A DNA stretch of 64,000 nt from positions 1-64,000 of the forward strand of contig CACWFY010000007.1 in NCBI GenBank assembly GCA_902760345.1, written 5' to 3'. A program made the translations under genes and the position numbers. The notes beneath the pieces were generated by a model. The model had not been told where the DNA came from. It made no database searches and saw only the letters and a program-made list of their open reading frames with translations. Source of the DNA: an uncultured Bacteroidales bacterium (GTDB lineage: Bacteria; Bacteroidota; Bacteroidia; Bacteroidales; Bacteroidaceae). Below are positions 27,101-35,331 of the stretch, piece by piece; the stretch's first letter is position 1; every line of letters begins with the position of its first letter.

Positions 27101-27171
27101 TGGGGTATGGTGTAATGGTAACACTGCAGATTCTGGTCCTGCCTTTCCTGGTTCGAGTCCGGGTACCCCAA
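27101..27171 (+). tRNA. tRNA-Gln (anticodon CTG)
   Basis: Acceptor TGGGGTA pairs with TACCCCA; the D-arm contains GTAATGGTAAC; the T-arm holds GGTTCGAGTCC. The anticodon loop TTCTGGT gives CTG, hence glutamine. The U1-A72 pair is typical of tRNA-Gln. The anticodon stem has one A-C mismatch next to the loop. CCA is not encoded. Confidence 0.93.
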
Positions 27172-27177
27172 CACAAG

Positions 27178-27217
27178 AAAATTGCTAAGTCGCTATCCCA
27201 GCAGCTTAGCAATTTTT
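27178..27217 (+). terminator. tRNA-Gln terminator
   Basis: AAATTGCTAAG...CTTAGCAATTTTT, an 11-bp stem followed by T-run. Confidence 0.85.
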
Positions 27218-27267
27218 CGTTGAAAACAGATAAATATGATTACCGTTCAGAAAAGACAGTCACAGAC

Positions 27268-27366
27268 ATGAAACCCAACAACTTCCTTGCCCTTCTGGCA
27301 CGTGCAGCCATGCTGCTGCTCACCGTCTGCGGCGCAACGATAGTAGCGCTCGGTCTGACTAAATAA
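27268..27366 (+). CDS. Micro-protein with one membrane segment (32 residues)
   Basis: A frame of 32 residues beginning MKPNNFLALLARAAMLLLTV and ending ALGLTK. It is a single hydrophobic helix with a basic N-terminus. It lies just past the tRNA-Gln terminator with no clear -7 box of its own. It resembles in size and make-up the many unannotated single-helix peptides of Bacteroidetes, but I do not recognise a family. Confidence 0.4.
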   Translation: MKPNNFLALLARAAMLLLTVCGATIVALGLTK

Positions 27367-27428
27367 TGTAAGAAAAAAGTGCCGAAAATCGTGCTTGGTT
27401 TTCTTGGCGATATAGGTTTGTGAAAGCC

Positions 27429-27582
27429 TTGATTACGGTTTCCAAGTCTCGATGTGCCACTTTGTAGGTGACAAAGTTACGCATCGAAGGTCACAAAGTT
27501 ACGCCTTCACGACCACAAAGTTACGCCTTCGTGATATGAAAACGGCACTTTCGTAGTGCAAAAATCACGGTTTTGTAGGGAC
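27429..27582. repeat. Repeat island 2: 22-nt periodic array
   Basis: Seven units in a strict 22-nt register start at 27429, 27451, 27473, 27495, 27517, 27539 and 27561. Three consecutive units open with AAAGTTACG; others read GATGTGCCACTTTG, AAAACGGCACTTTCG and AAAATCACGGTTTTG. The rest of the gap 27583-28023 is non-coding and includes a hairpin CACCAA-gcg-TTTGGTG within CGCGAA...TTCGCG (about 27690-27731). No promoter for the next gene could be fixed. Confidence 0.75.
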
Positions 27583-27950
27583 TTCTGGCGATGTTTGTGG
27601 GCAAAAAGAACAATCTTTTCGGACGTCCAAAAGGGTGGAAATGCGTAATGACTTATATATCAGCCTGTTGTGTGTAACGCCTCATATTTCGCGAATTTGA
27701 CCCTCACCAAGCGTTTGGTGGATTTCGCGCGATTCTCAGCACGCGTTTTGTTAAATTTATTCGCATATTTCTGCGCTAATGGAAAAACTCTACATTTCTT
27801 AATTTGTTGTTAGCAAAGATAGACAATTGTCAACAAACTTCCCAATTTTGGAGCGCTTAATTCAAGAAATAAAGGGTTGGGACTTTATGATGCTTGCAAC
27901 TTTTTGCTGGCTTTTTCCGTCTAACAGACAAAAGAACGAAAAAAAATGGG

Positions 27951-27982
27951 TGCAGGGTGTAGTAAACCGGTAAGACCCTGCG
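27951..27982 (+). promoter_or_regulatory. Leader hairpin before the DUF3836-like gene
   Basis: GCAGGGT...ACCCTGC can form a 7-bp stem with a loop of about 16 bases. It sits about 45 bp before the start codon and could lie in the 5' leader. Confidence 0.4.
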
Positions 27983-28023
27983 TCTAAGGAGTAAAAAACA
28001 GTTTAACTTAATACGTCACAACA

Positions 28024-28569
28024 ATGAAAAATTTCGTATTTGCAACCCTAATGTGCTTCGCTGCCGTGAGCGCCAAGGCACAAGTTATCACCTCAGACGT
28101 CGTGAACCATACCTACGATGTAGTTACTAACCAAACCAACGGCAAGTATGTCTATAATGCCGATTACACGGGCAATGACATCACCACCATGTATGTATAC
28201 AAGGTTGTCACCGATAGTAAGGATATGATCATCCTGACACCTTATCTGAAGTACAACTATACTTACGCTACTGATGGCATGCTGACCAGTCGTGAGGTGT
28301 CACGCTGGATGGTCGAAAAAGACGACTGGGTGCGCACTTCCCGCTTTGACTATACCCTCACCAACGACAGTTATAGTACAGCCTACAGCCGTTTCAACTA
28401 TTTGTCCAACAGCTTTGACCAGCCAGTAGAAAAGATGGAATATTCGCTGGTTCCCGATGAAAATGTCAACGTTGTCAGCTATTATCAGCGCAATAATCCC
28501 TCTTCTGACTTCCAGCTGATTAGCAAGTGCATGATAGAAGATACGGAATTCCTCTTCGCCCAAAAATAG
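28024..28569 (+). CDS. Small secreted protein, DUF3836-like
   Basis: A 181-residue protein with a signal peptide (MKNFVFATLMCFAAVSAKAQ). The mature part is rich in Tyr, Thr and Asn and has repeated beta-strand-like segments such as KYVYNADYTGNDITTMYVYKV and SRFDYTLTNDSYSTAYSRF. This pattern fits DUF3836, a Bacteroides/Prevotella secreted family without known function. It stands alone between repeat island 2 and the convergent FKBP gene. Confidence 0.65.
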   Translation: MKNFVFATLMCFAAVSAKAQVITSDVVNHTYDVVTNQTNGKYVYNADYTGNDITTMYVYKVVTDSKDMIILTPYLKYNYTYATDGMLTSREVSRWMVEKDDWVRTSRFDYTLTNDSYSTAYSRFNYLSNSFDQPVEKMEYSLVPDENVNVVSYYQRNNPSSDFQLISKCMIEDTEFLFAQK

Positions 28570-28615
28570 GGTGAGCTTCAGTGAAATGGAGACGATGTGT
28601 AAAAAAGGTGACCGA

Positions 28616-29218
28616 TTACTCTCGGTCACCTTGTTCTTTCTTCCAGAAGTCTTCGAGCCGTAGGTCGAAGATGAGTGTGCTGTACTGTGGCACCAGCGAC
28701 GTTGCCGAAGCGTAGCCCAGCTGGTAGGGTATGTACACGCGCCAGTGGTCACCACGGTGCATGTGCTGCAAGGCCGTAGAAAAGCCAATCACTAAGCCGC
28801 CAACATAGAACTTGACGGGTGTAGCCTCGACGGGGTCGAAGGGGTCTTTGTAGCTGCGGTTGAATTCCAGTCCCTGCGGGTAGCTGGTAGAGGGTAACAG
28901 ACGACCCGTATAGTGCACCTCGACAGAGTCGGTCTGCAGGGGTGATGTCGTTCCCTCACCATTCTCCAGCTTTTTGACGACGATATAGTCGTAGTACTGT
29001 GGACTATAGTCTGTCACAGGCTTTGAGTAGCCCGTAATCAGTTGCCACGAGTCGTCGCCGCCATTGATGGCTGTCTGCGTCTCGCTGACCAGTCGCTGGA
29101 AGTATCCGTCGTTGTTGGCCTGCCAGTTGGGGTATTCTTCAACAACACCATCTTCTTCTTTACATGAAACGATGGCGAGTGCTATCACCAGGCACCAAAG
29201 TAATTTGCTGGTTTTCAT
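28616..29218 (-). CDS. FKBP-type peptidyl-prolyl isomerase lipoprotein
   Basis: A 200-residue lipoprotein: signal peptide with lipobox-like LAIVSCKEEDG (Cys 19). The FKBP domain occupies the C-terminal half: VEVHYTGRLLPS, FNRSYKDPFDPVEA, PVKFYVGGLVIGFSTALQHMHRGDHWRVYIPYQLGY. It should speed proline isomerisation in envelope proteins. It lies 3 bp from glyS and is likely co-transcribed. Confidence 0.9.
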   Translation of the reverse strand: MKTSKLLWCLVIALAIVSCKEEDGVVEEYPNWQANNDGYFQRLVSETQTAINGGDDSWQLITGYSKPVTDYSPQYYDYIVVKKLENGEGTTSPLQTDSVEVHYTGRLLPSTSYPQGLEFNRSYKDPFDPVEATPVKFYVGGLVIGFSTALQHMHRGDHWRVYIPYQLGYASATSLVPQYSTLIFDLRLEDFWKKEQGDRE

Positions 29219-29221
29219 GCG

Positions 29222-30763
29222 TTATTGCAGTTTCTTTAACAGACTGGCAATGCTGACCTTGTCTTCGATAATTGAGTTGAGGTCGCTGATGTTTACACGC
29301 TCCTGCTCCATGGTGTCGCGGAAGCGCAGGGTTACCTTAGCATCGGTAAGAGAATCGTGGTCAACGGTTACGCAGTAAGGAGTACCAATAGCGTCCTGAC
29401 GACGATAGCGCTTACCGATAGAATCCTTCTCATCATACTGGCAGGCAAAGTGATACTTCAGTTGGTCGATGATTTCACGAGCCTTCTCGGGCAGACCATC
29501 TTTCTTTACCAGAGGCATTACAGCACATTTAACAGGTGCTAATGCAGCAGGCAGGCGCAGTACTGTACGTGTCTCACCATTTTCTAATTTCTCTTCGTCA
29601 AAGGCGTGACACATAATGCTCAGGAACATACGATCAACACCAATAGAGGTCTCGATAACATACGGAGTATAGCTCTCGTTGGTCTGAGGATCGAAGTACT
29701 TGATGCTCTTACCAGAGAACTTCTCATGCTGACTCAAGTCGAAGTTGGTACGAGAGTGGATACCCTCAACCTCCTTGAATCCGAATGGCATCTTGAACTC
29801 GATATCTGTAGCAGCATTAGCATAGTGAGCCAGCTTGTCGTGGTCGTGGAAACGATAGTTCTCAGCGCCGAAGCCCAGAGCCTGGTGCCACTTCATACGA
29901 GTTTCCTTCCACTTGGGGAACCACTCGAGCTCAGTACCAGGAGCTACAAAGAACTGCATCTCCATCTGCTCGAACTCGCGCATACGGAAGATGAACTGAC
30001 GGGCAACGATCTCGTTACGGAAAGCCTTACCAATCTGAGCGATACCGAAAGGAATCTTCATACGACCGGTTTTCTGTACGTTCAGGTAGTTAACGAAGAT
30101 ACCCTGAGCAGTTTCAGGACGCAGATAAACCTTCATTGAAGCATCTGCACTTGCACCCATCTCGGTAGCAAACATAAGGTTGAACTGACGAACATCGGTC
30201 CAGTTCTTAGTGCCACTGATTGGGTCAACAATCTCCTCGTCTAGGATGATCTGCTTAAGAGCCTCAAGGTCTGGACCCTGCATAGCCTCAGCATAACGAG
30301 CATGCAGATTGTCGCGTTTCTCCTTAGTCTCCTTTACACGCTCGCTGGTCTCCATGTACTTAGCCTCGTCGAAGCTATCACCGAAACGCTTGCGAGCCTT
30401 CTCTACTTCCTTCTGAATCTTCTCGTCGTACTTGGCAATCTGATCCTCAATCAGTACGTCAGCACGATAGCGCTTCTTTGAGTCGCGGTTGTCGATAAGG
30501 GGATCATTGAAGGCATCAACGTGACCAGAAGCCTTCCATATAGTTGGGTGCATAAAGATGGCGCTGTCGATACCCACGATATTCTCGTGAAGCATCGTCA
30601 TAGCCTTCCACCAATACTGCTTAATGTTATTCTTCAACTCCACACCGTTCTGACCGTAGTCGTAAACGGCACCTAAACCATCGTAAATTTCACTTGAAGG
30701 GAATACGAAACCGTATTCTTTACAGTGGCTTACGATTTTCTTAAATACATCTTCTTGTGCCAT
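29222..30763 (-). CDS. glyS: Glycyl-tRNA synthetase (single-chain type)
   Basis: GlyRS (513 residues) of the alpha2 class II type, charging tRNA-Gly. Motif 2 region FRNEIVARQFIFRMREFEQMEMQFF, motif 3 (ETSIGVDRMFLSIM) and the C-terminal anticodon-binding domain (APVKCAVMPLVKKDGLPEKA) are intact. Length is normal. Confidence 0.96.
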   Translation of the reverse strand: MAQEDVFKKIVSHCKEYGFVFPSSEIYDGLGAVYDYGQNGVELKNNIKQYWWKAMTMLHENIVGIDSAIFMHPTIWKASGHVDAFNDPLIDNRDSKKRYRADVLIEDQIAKYDEKIQKEVEKARKRFGDSFDEAKYMETSERVKETKEKRDNLHARYAEAMQGPDLEALKQIILDEEIVDPISGTKNWTDVRQFNLMFATEMGASADASMKVYLRPETAQGIFVNYLNVQKTGRMKIPFGIAQIGKAFRNEIVARQFIFRMREFEQMEMQFFVAPGTELEWFPKWKETRMKWHQALGFGAENYRFHDHDKLAHYANAATDIEFKMPFGFKEVEGIHSRTNFDLSQHEKFSGKSIKYFDPQTNESYTPYVIETSIGVDRMFLSIMCHAFDEEKLENGETRTVLRLPAALAPVKCAVMPLVKKDGLPEKAREIIDQLKYHFACQYDEKDSIGKRYRRQDAIGTPYCVTVDHDSLTDAKVTLRFRDTMEQERVNISDLNSIIEDKVSIASLLKKLQ

Positions 30764-30804
30764 ATTTTTACCTTTTGCTTTTATCCTTATTTTTTAATTT
30801 CGTG

Positions 30805-30812
30805 CAAAGGTA
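30805..30812 (-). promoter_or_regulatory. -7 box of the glyS-FKBP operon
   Basis: Minus-strand TACCTTTG about 42 bp before the glyS start. Confidence 0.75.
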
Positions 30813-30915
30813 GTCATTTTCAATGAATAATCCACCATTTTTACACATTATTTAATATAATATGCCCATTCCACAAATAATTCACTAAAAGTTTGGAACT
30901 TTAGAGATTTCTTGC

Positions 30916-30923
30916 TACATTTG
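30916..30923 (+). promoter_or_regulatory. -7 box of the mntA-hepT pair
   Basis: TACATTTG, with TTTGG about 20 bp upstream. It places the transcript start near 30930, so the ATG at 30939 is the first usable start. Confidence 0.7.
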
Positions 30924-30938
30924 CAGACAGAACAATTC

Positions 30939-31247
30939 ATGTTGACTATGAATAGAGAGACGATGACACGCAAAATTGCTGAGTATTTCAAGACGCAACC
31001 CGTCTTGAAAGCATGGCTCTTTGGCTCTTTTGCCCGTGGCGAAGAGCGTGAAGACTCAGATGTCGACTTGCTGATTCTGCCAGACAAGTCGCAACATTTC
31101 AGTCTGTTTACTCTTAGTGGCATGTATGAAGATTTGAAAGATCTCTTGGGTTGTGAAGTAGACTTAATCACAGATGGTGGTCTGATGTCTTTTGCCCGTG
31201 AGAGTGCAGATCGTGACAAAATTCTGATTTATGAGAGAGCAGCGTAA
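30939..31247 (+). CDS. mntA: MntA-type nucleotidyltransferase antitoxin
   Basis: A 102-residue minimal nucleotidyltransferase. The catalytic motif GSFARGEEREDSDVD fits GSx10DxD, and WLFGSFARGE plus DLLILPDKS are typical. It directly precedes and overlaps (17 bp) a HEPN-domain gene, the order of MntA/HepT toxin-antitoxin systems, in which the MNT protein AMPylates the HEPN toxin. A second ATG at 30948 would shorten it by three residues. Confidence 0.85.
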   Translation: MLTMNRETMTRKIAEYFKTQPVLKAWLFGSFARGEEREDSDVDLLILPDKSQHFSLFTLSGMYEDLKDLLGCEVDLITDGGLMSFARESADRDKILIYERAA

Positions 31248-31599
31248 TGATCCCAAGCGTCTGAATGATATGATTCAGGCCATAGACACGATATTTCAGT
31301 ATGTCGGGAATCTTGACATGGCAGCCTTTGTTGCTGATAAGAGAACCTATCATGCTGTGATATACAACATCATGATTATGGGAGAGGCTGCAAATATGCT
31401 GACTCACGAATTTCGCGATGCTCATCCAGAAACACAGTGGCGCCAAGTAACTAACATGCGCAACTTTCTCATTCACGGATATCATAACGTAGAAGAGGAC
31501 CTCGTTTGGGAGGCTATCACTCAAGATTTGGCTCCTCTCCGTGAACAACTCGAAAAGTATCTAACTGAAACCGACTGGGAACAGTGGGAACAGAAATAA
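31231..31599 (+). CDS. hepT: HepT-like HEPN-domain toxin (DUF86)
   Basis: A 122-residue all-helical protein. The HEPN catalytic motif RNFLIHGYHNV (Rx4HxY) lies at about residue 80, preceded by IMGEAANMLT, the usual DUF86 block. HepT proteins are RNases that are neutralised when the Tyr of this motif is AMPylated by MntA. The pair stands alone behind its own promoter. Confidence 0.85.
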   Translation: MREQRNDPKRLNDMIQAIDTIFQYVGNLDMAAFVADKRTYHAVIYNIMIMGEAANMLTHEFRDAHPETQWRQVTNMRNFLIHGYHNVEEDLVWEAITQDLAPLREQLEKYLTETDWEQWEQK

Positions 31600-31692
31600 C
31601 AACGAATGTTGAACCAAATAAAACTGTAATGCCTATGGGCTGAGATTAATATAAATTGGACATATAGGATGAATATCCACTTTTAGATTCTT

Positions 31693-31817
31693 GTCTTCTG
31701 AAAATCGGCAAAATTTTCAAGACAAATGTACAAGAACTGAAGCAGATAGTTCACGCCAGATGGCGTGGGCATTTACGCGTTTAAGTACATTAGGTGTTTG
31801 CCGATACCTCAGAAGAC
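31693..31817. repeat. 125-bp foldback (nested inverted-repeat) element
   Basis: The outer arms GTCTTCTGA..ATCGGCAAA (31693-31712) and TTTGCCGAT..TCAGAAGAC (31797-31817) are inverted copies. Inside lie AATGTAC (31725-31731)/GTACATT (31785-31791) and a central hairpin CACGCC-agat-GGCGTG (31752-31767). No frame is likely to be coding. It may be a miniature mobile element or a structured RNA. The rest of the 31600-31900 gap holds only the promoter of the next gene. Confidence 0.6.
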
Positions 31818-31869
31818 GTAGACGAAGTAAATTGTCCACGTTTTCTTTTTGTATTTACAATATTTGTAT

Positions 31870-31877
31870 TATCTTTG
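31870..31877 (+). promoter_or_regulatory. -7 box of the BspA-like gene
   Basis: TATCTTTG, 24 bp before the ATG at 31902, with TTTG about 20 bp upstream. Confidence 0.75.
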
Positions 31878-31901
31878 CAGACAAACAATAACTAAAACTA
31901 T

Positions 31902-33718
31902 ATGATCATGAAGAAACAACTACTTTTACTTGTTGTGATTTTGCTGCCTATGGTTGCGAGGGCAGCTTCTGTAGAGATTGATGGCATCTACTACGAACTG
32001 GTATCGAAGGCTAAACAGGCCACAGTGAAAGGTGCGGTATTAACGTCTGGCAACTTGATCATTCCTGCGTCTGTTACCTACGAGAAAGTGGAGTACAGCG
32101 TGACGAGCATTGGAAGTGAGGCTTTCAAAGGCCGCAGCATGACATCTGTAACGATTCCCAACAGCGTGACAAGTATAGGAGAAAATGCTTTCCAAGGTTG
32201 CAGCGGTCTGACATCCGTTCATATATCAGATATAGCCGCATGGTGTAGAATATCATTTGGCAGTGGATATACCATTTGTATCTTGTAGATGAGGAGATAA
32301 AAGACTTGGTTATTCCCAACGGCGTAACTAGCATAGAACGCCTTGCATTCTGGGGGTGCAGCGGCCTGACTTCCGTCACTATTCCAGGCAGCGTGACGAA
32401 GATAGGTGATTCTACTTTCTATGGTTGCAACGGCCTAACTGCAGTTCACATTTCTGATATAGGGGCATGGTGCAAAATCTCTTTTATACAGTCTTCAAAC
32501 CCACTTAAATTTGCCCGTCACCTTTTTCTCAATGGAGAAGAAGTAAAGGATTTAGTAATTCCCAACGGCGTAACGAGCATAGAAGGATCGGCTTTCTACG
32601 GTTGCACCGGCCTGACCTCAGTAACTATCGACAACAGCGTGACATCCATCGGTAATGCTGCTTTCTATGGTTGCACTGGCCTAACATCCGTCTGCATCGG
32701 TAACGGGGTGACATCCATCGGCCATTCTGCTTTCTCTGGTTGCAGCGGCCTTACATCCGTCACCCTCGGAAGCAGCGTGACAAGCATAGATAATAATGCT
32801 TTCTCTGAATGCAGCGACCTGACATCCGTCACCCTCCCCAACAGCGTGACACACATCGGCTGTGAAGCTTTTTATGGTTGCAGCAGCCTTACATCTGTCA
32901 CTATCCCTAACAGCGTGACGTTAATAAGAGACTATACTTTCTATGGTTGCAATGCGTTGACCTCCATTACTATTGGCAGTGGCGTGAATACTATAGGTAC
33001 TCAAGCCTTTGCCAACTGCCTAGAATTGACTGATGTATACTGCTATGCAGAGAATGTGCCAAATATGAGGCTAACTGACTATCTATCTATTTTCTATACC
33101 GATGCTTTCTATGGTTCATTAATTGAATACGCAACGTTGCATGTCCCAACGACATCTATAGATGCCTATAAAGCAAAAGAGCCTTGGAAAAACTTCAAGA
33201 GCATCGTGGGACTGGACGGCACAACCGCAGAGACTCCAAAGTGCGCTACACCTACCATCAGCTATCAGAACGGACAAATTACATTTTACTGCGAAACAGA
33301 AAATGTACAATTCTCTTCCAGTATTACTGATACAGATATCAATAGTTATAGTACGGCAACAATCCAATTAGGCGTAACTTATAACGTCAGCGTATATGCC
33401 ACGAAGTCAGGGTATGACAACTCGGATGTGGCAACAGCAACTCTCTGCTGGATAGATGCTACGCCACAGACGGAAGGCATTACCAATGGCGTAGCTCAGA
33501 TAGTTGCACATCCCGTCCTGGTAAAGACAGACAACGGATTTATTACGGTAGAAGGTATTGAAGACAGAACCAATGTCTCAGTATACACTACGGATGGTAA
33601 GCAGGCAGGCTCAGCCATCAGCCAAAACAACAGAGCCACCATTGCCACCAGCATACAGCCAGGCTCTATAGCCATTGTCAAGGTGGGAGAAAAGAGCATA
33701 AAGGTCACGATGAAATAA
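31902..33718 (+). pseudogene. BspA-like leucine-rich-repeat surface protein, frameshifted
   Basis: The first frame (31902-32288) gives a signal peptide and BspA repeats, then stops after SFGSGYTICIL. The same gene continues in another frame from about 32258 (HLYLVDEEIKDLVIPNGVTSI) to 33718. Aligning the break with the intact repeat at 32440-32545 (DIGAWCKISFIQSSNPLKFARHLFLNGEE) shows that about 23-26 bases are missing, so a small deletion broke the frame. The repeats are about 23 residues (FYGCTGLTSVTIPNSVTSIG type), eleven or so in all, followed by a C-terminal domain with Ig-like and sorting-tail features (TTDGKQAGSA...VGEKSIKVTMK). The C-terminal product has no good start, so the gene is probably dead, phase-variable or mis-assembled. 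Confidence 0.82.
32540..33010 (+). repeat. BspA 69-bp coding repeats
   Basis: Tandem 69-bp units encode GCxGLTSVTIxNSVTSIGxxAFY. Neighbouring units are highly alike at DNA level, giving material for recombination. Confidence 0.8.
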
Positions 33719-33807
33719 AAGTATTAACAACCCTATTCATAAAGCGCAGCAATGAACAATTGTTGCGCTTTATGTTATATTTACTTGCAGATGTCAGAAA
33801 TTTTTCA

Positions 33808-33815
33808 TATCTTTG
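33808..33815 (+). promoter_or_regulatory. -7 box of the Y1-transposase-like gene
   Basis: TATCTTTG lies 9 bp before the ATG at 33824, so the transcript is nearly leaderless. The longer in-frame reading from 33752 would begin upstream of the promoter. Confidence 0.7.
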
Positions 33816-33823
33816 CGGACATT

Positions 33824-34912
33824 ATGACTGACGAGCAGATTGCAGCAAAGAAGGAACATGCAGGCGAGAAAAAGGCCTCGATGAAACGTCGTGACGACCA
33901 TCACGACTATACTGAGCGACGCATGTATATGATAACGCTGGAGGTGGAAGGGCGCCGACCAGTGTTCGGCAGGCTCGTCGGCAACGCCTTTGCGCCCAAA
34001 GGAAGTAAGGATGAGCCTCGGATAGAGTTGACAGCGTTGGGGCAAGCCGTACAGAGCGAGTGGATGGGCATTCACGACTACTACCCGCAGGTAGAGGTGA
34101 TGGCTGTGCAGATGATGCCCGACCACATGCATGGCATCCTCTTTGTACGCGAGCAACTGCCCGTGCATTTAGGGCAAGTGATATCGGGGTTCAAAGCGGG
34201 CTGCAGGAAGGCGGAGAAGGCGCTGATTGCTGCGGAAGAGCCGCAACCTACGGAGAAACAGGCAAAGGCAATGGAGAAGGAAACGCTCAGTTCTCAGCAG
34301 GTAACGGCTTTGCCGTTGCAAGGATCGCAAGTACCGCTACAAGGAGTCTCCCAGGCATACCGCCCGCTCTTTGCCAAGGGTTATAACGACTTGATACTCC
34401 GCTCCTATGACGAGCTGCCAGCTTGGCAGAACTACTTGCACGACAATCCGCGACGGCTTTTGATGAAGCGGGCGCGACCAGAGTGGCTTCGCCCATTCTT
34501 TGGATTGCAAATAGGTCAACACTGTTTTAGCGGCATTGGGAACCGTGAGTTGCTGAAAGCGGCTAAGCGCAAGGCTGTTCGCGTGTCACGACGGCTAAGT
34601 GACGAGGAGATTGCCAGGGAAGTTGAGCGGTATATGGAAGAGGCTCGCCAAGGAGCTGTGCTTGTTTCACCAGCTATCTCGCCTGGCGAGAAACGGGTGA
34701 TGCGTGCTGCCTTCGATGCGGCTCTGCCTACTATCGTGATTATGGAAAACGGTTTTACACCCTTGTCAAAGCCCCACGGCGAGCAATTCTATGCCTGCGG
34801 GCAGGGAACATTGCTGATGCTTTCGCCCTGGGAACACCATAATGAGAAGCGGCTGCTGACGGCAGCACAATGTACGCAGATGAACTTGATGGCACTGGAG
34901 CTCTGTGAATGA
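33824..34912 (+). CDS. Y1-transposase-like (REP-associated type) protein with an extra C-terminal domain
   Basis: A 362-residue protein. The N-terminal half looks like a Y1/IS200-REP-type HUH nuclease: MITLEVEGRRPVFG, the HUH motif in MMPDHMHGILF (about residues 105-115), and YNDLILRSYDELPAWQNYLHDNPRR. The usual catalytic Tyr between the HUH motif and this last block is not evident; the region reads GQVISGFKAGCRKA, so activity is uncertain. The C-terminal half (about 245-362: GAVLVSPAISPGEKRVMRAA, LPTIVIMENGFTPLSKP, QGTLLMLSPWEH) resembles a Rossmann/DprA-like fold rather than any transposase part. It is a lone gene flanked downstream by a cluster of GACTGTCAG palindromes (34940-35203), which could be its target repeats. 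Confidence 0.65.
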   Translation: MTDEQIAAKKEHAGEKKASMKRRDDHHDYTERRMYMITLEVEGRRPVFGRLVGNAFAPKGSKDEPRIELTALGQAVQSEWMGIHDYYPQVEVMAVQMMPDHMHGILFVREQLPVHLGQVISGFKAGCRKAEKALIAAEEPQPTEKQAKAMEKETLSSQQVTALPLQGSQVPLQGVSQAYRPLFAKGYNDLILRSYDELPAWQNYLHDNPRRLLMKRARPEWLRPFFGLQIGQHCFSGIGNRELLKAAKRKAVRVSRRLSDEEIAREVERYMEEARQGAVLVSPAISPGEKRVMRAAFDAALPTIVIMENGFTPLSKPHGEQFYACGQGTLLMLSPWEHHNEKRLLTAAQCTQMNLMALELCE

Positions 34913-34939
34913 CTATCCAACTATTTAAAAATGAGTTCA

Positions 34940-35203
34940 AGACTGTCAGACTGACAAAACGCCGATGCAAAGGGATTGAGGCCATTTTAGAGACTGTCAA
35001 GACTGACAAGAAACTGACAGCCCACCAATCTTAAACTCTACCGGAATATATTGTCTAGGTAATTCTTGGAATTCTCTAGAGAATTTGTCATTTATACAGC
35101 TATTACGTAGCAGAAGACTGTCAGTCTCCTGTCAGTCTTGACAGTCTCCAAAAAGACTGCAAATGCCCTGCACATCGTTGTTTTGTCAGTCTGACAGTCT
35201 TCT
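34940..35203. repeat. Cluster of GACTGTCAG/CTGACAGTC palindromic words
   Basis: The gap between the transposase-like gene and the sigma factor gene contains GACTGTCAGACTGACA (34941-34956), GACTGTCAAGACTGACA (34992-35008), AACTGACAG (35012-35020), GACTGTCAGTC followed by CTGTCAGTC and GACAGTCTCC (35116-35149) and TGTCAGTCTGACAGTC (35184-35199). Direct and inverted copies alternate, so many pairs can form hairpins. No coding capacity was seen. Confidence 0.8.
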
Positions 35204-35331
35204 TTTCATTTTTTCGTCCTTATTTTACAAAAACGGCTAAAATAGGCATGAACAGCATACGCACAGCTTTTTCTTATAATAAAATGCTATTCTGACTTAA
35301 TAATTTGGCAGTTGCTGCGTATTATATATGT

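Noticed and set aside
34940-35203. The palindrome cluster as a set of rho-independent terminators
   Set aside because: The hairpins have no consistent T-runs and lie up to 290 bp from the upstream stop, with several copies in both directions.
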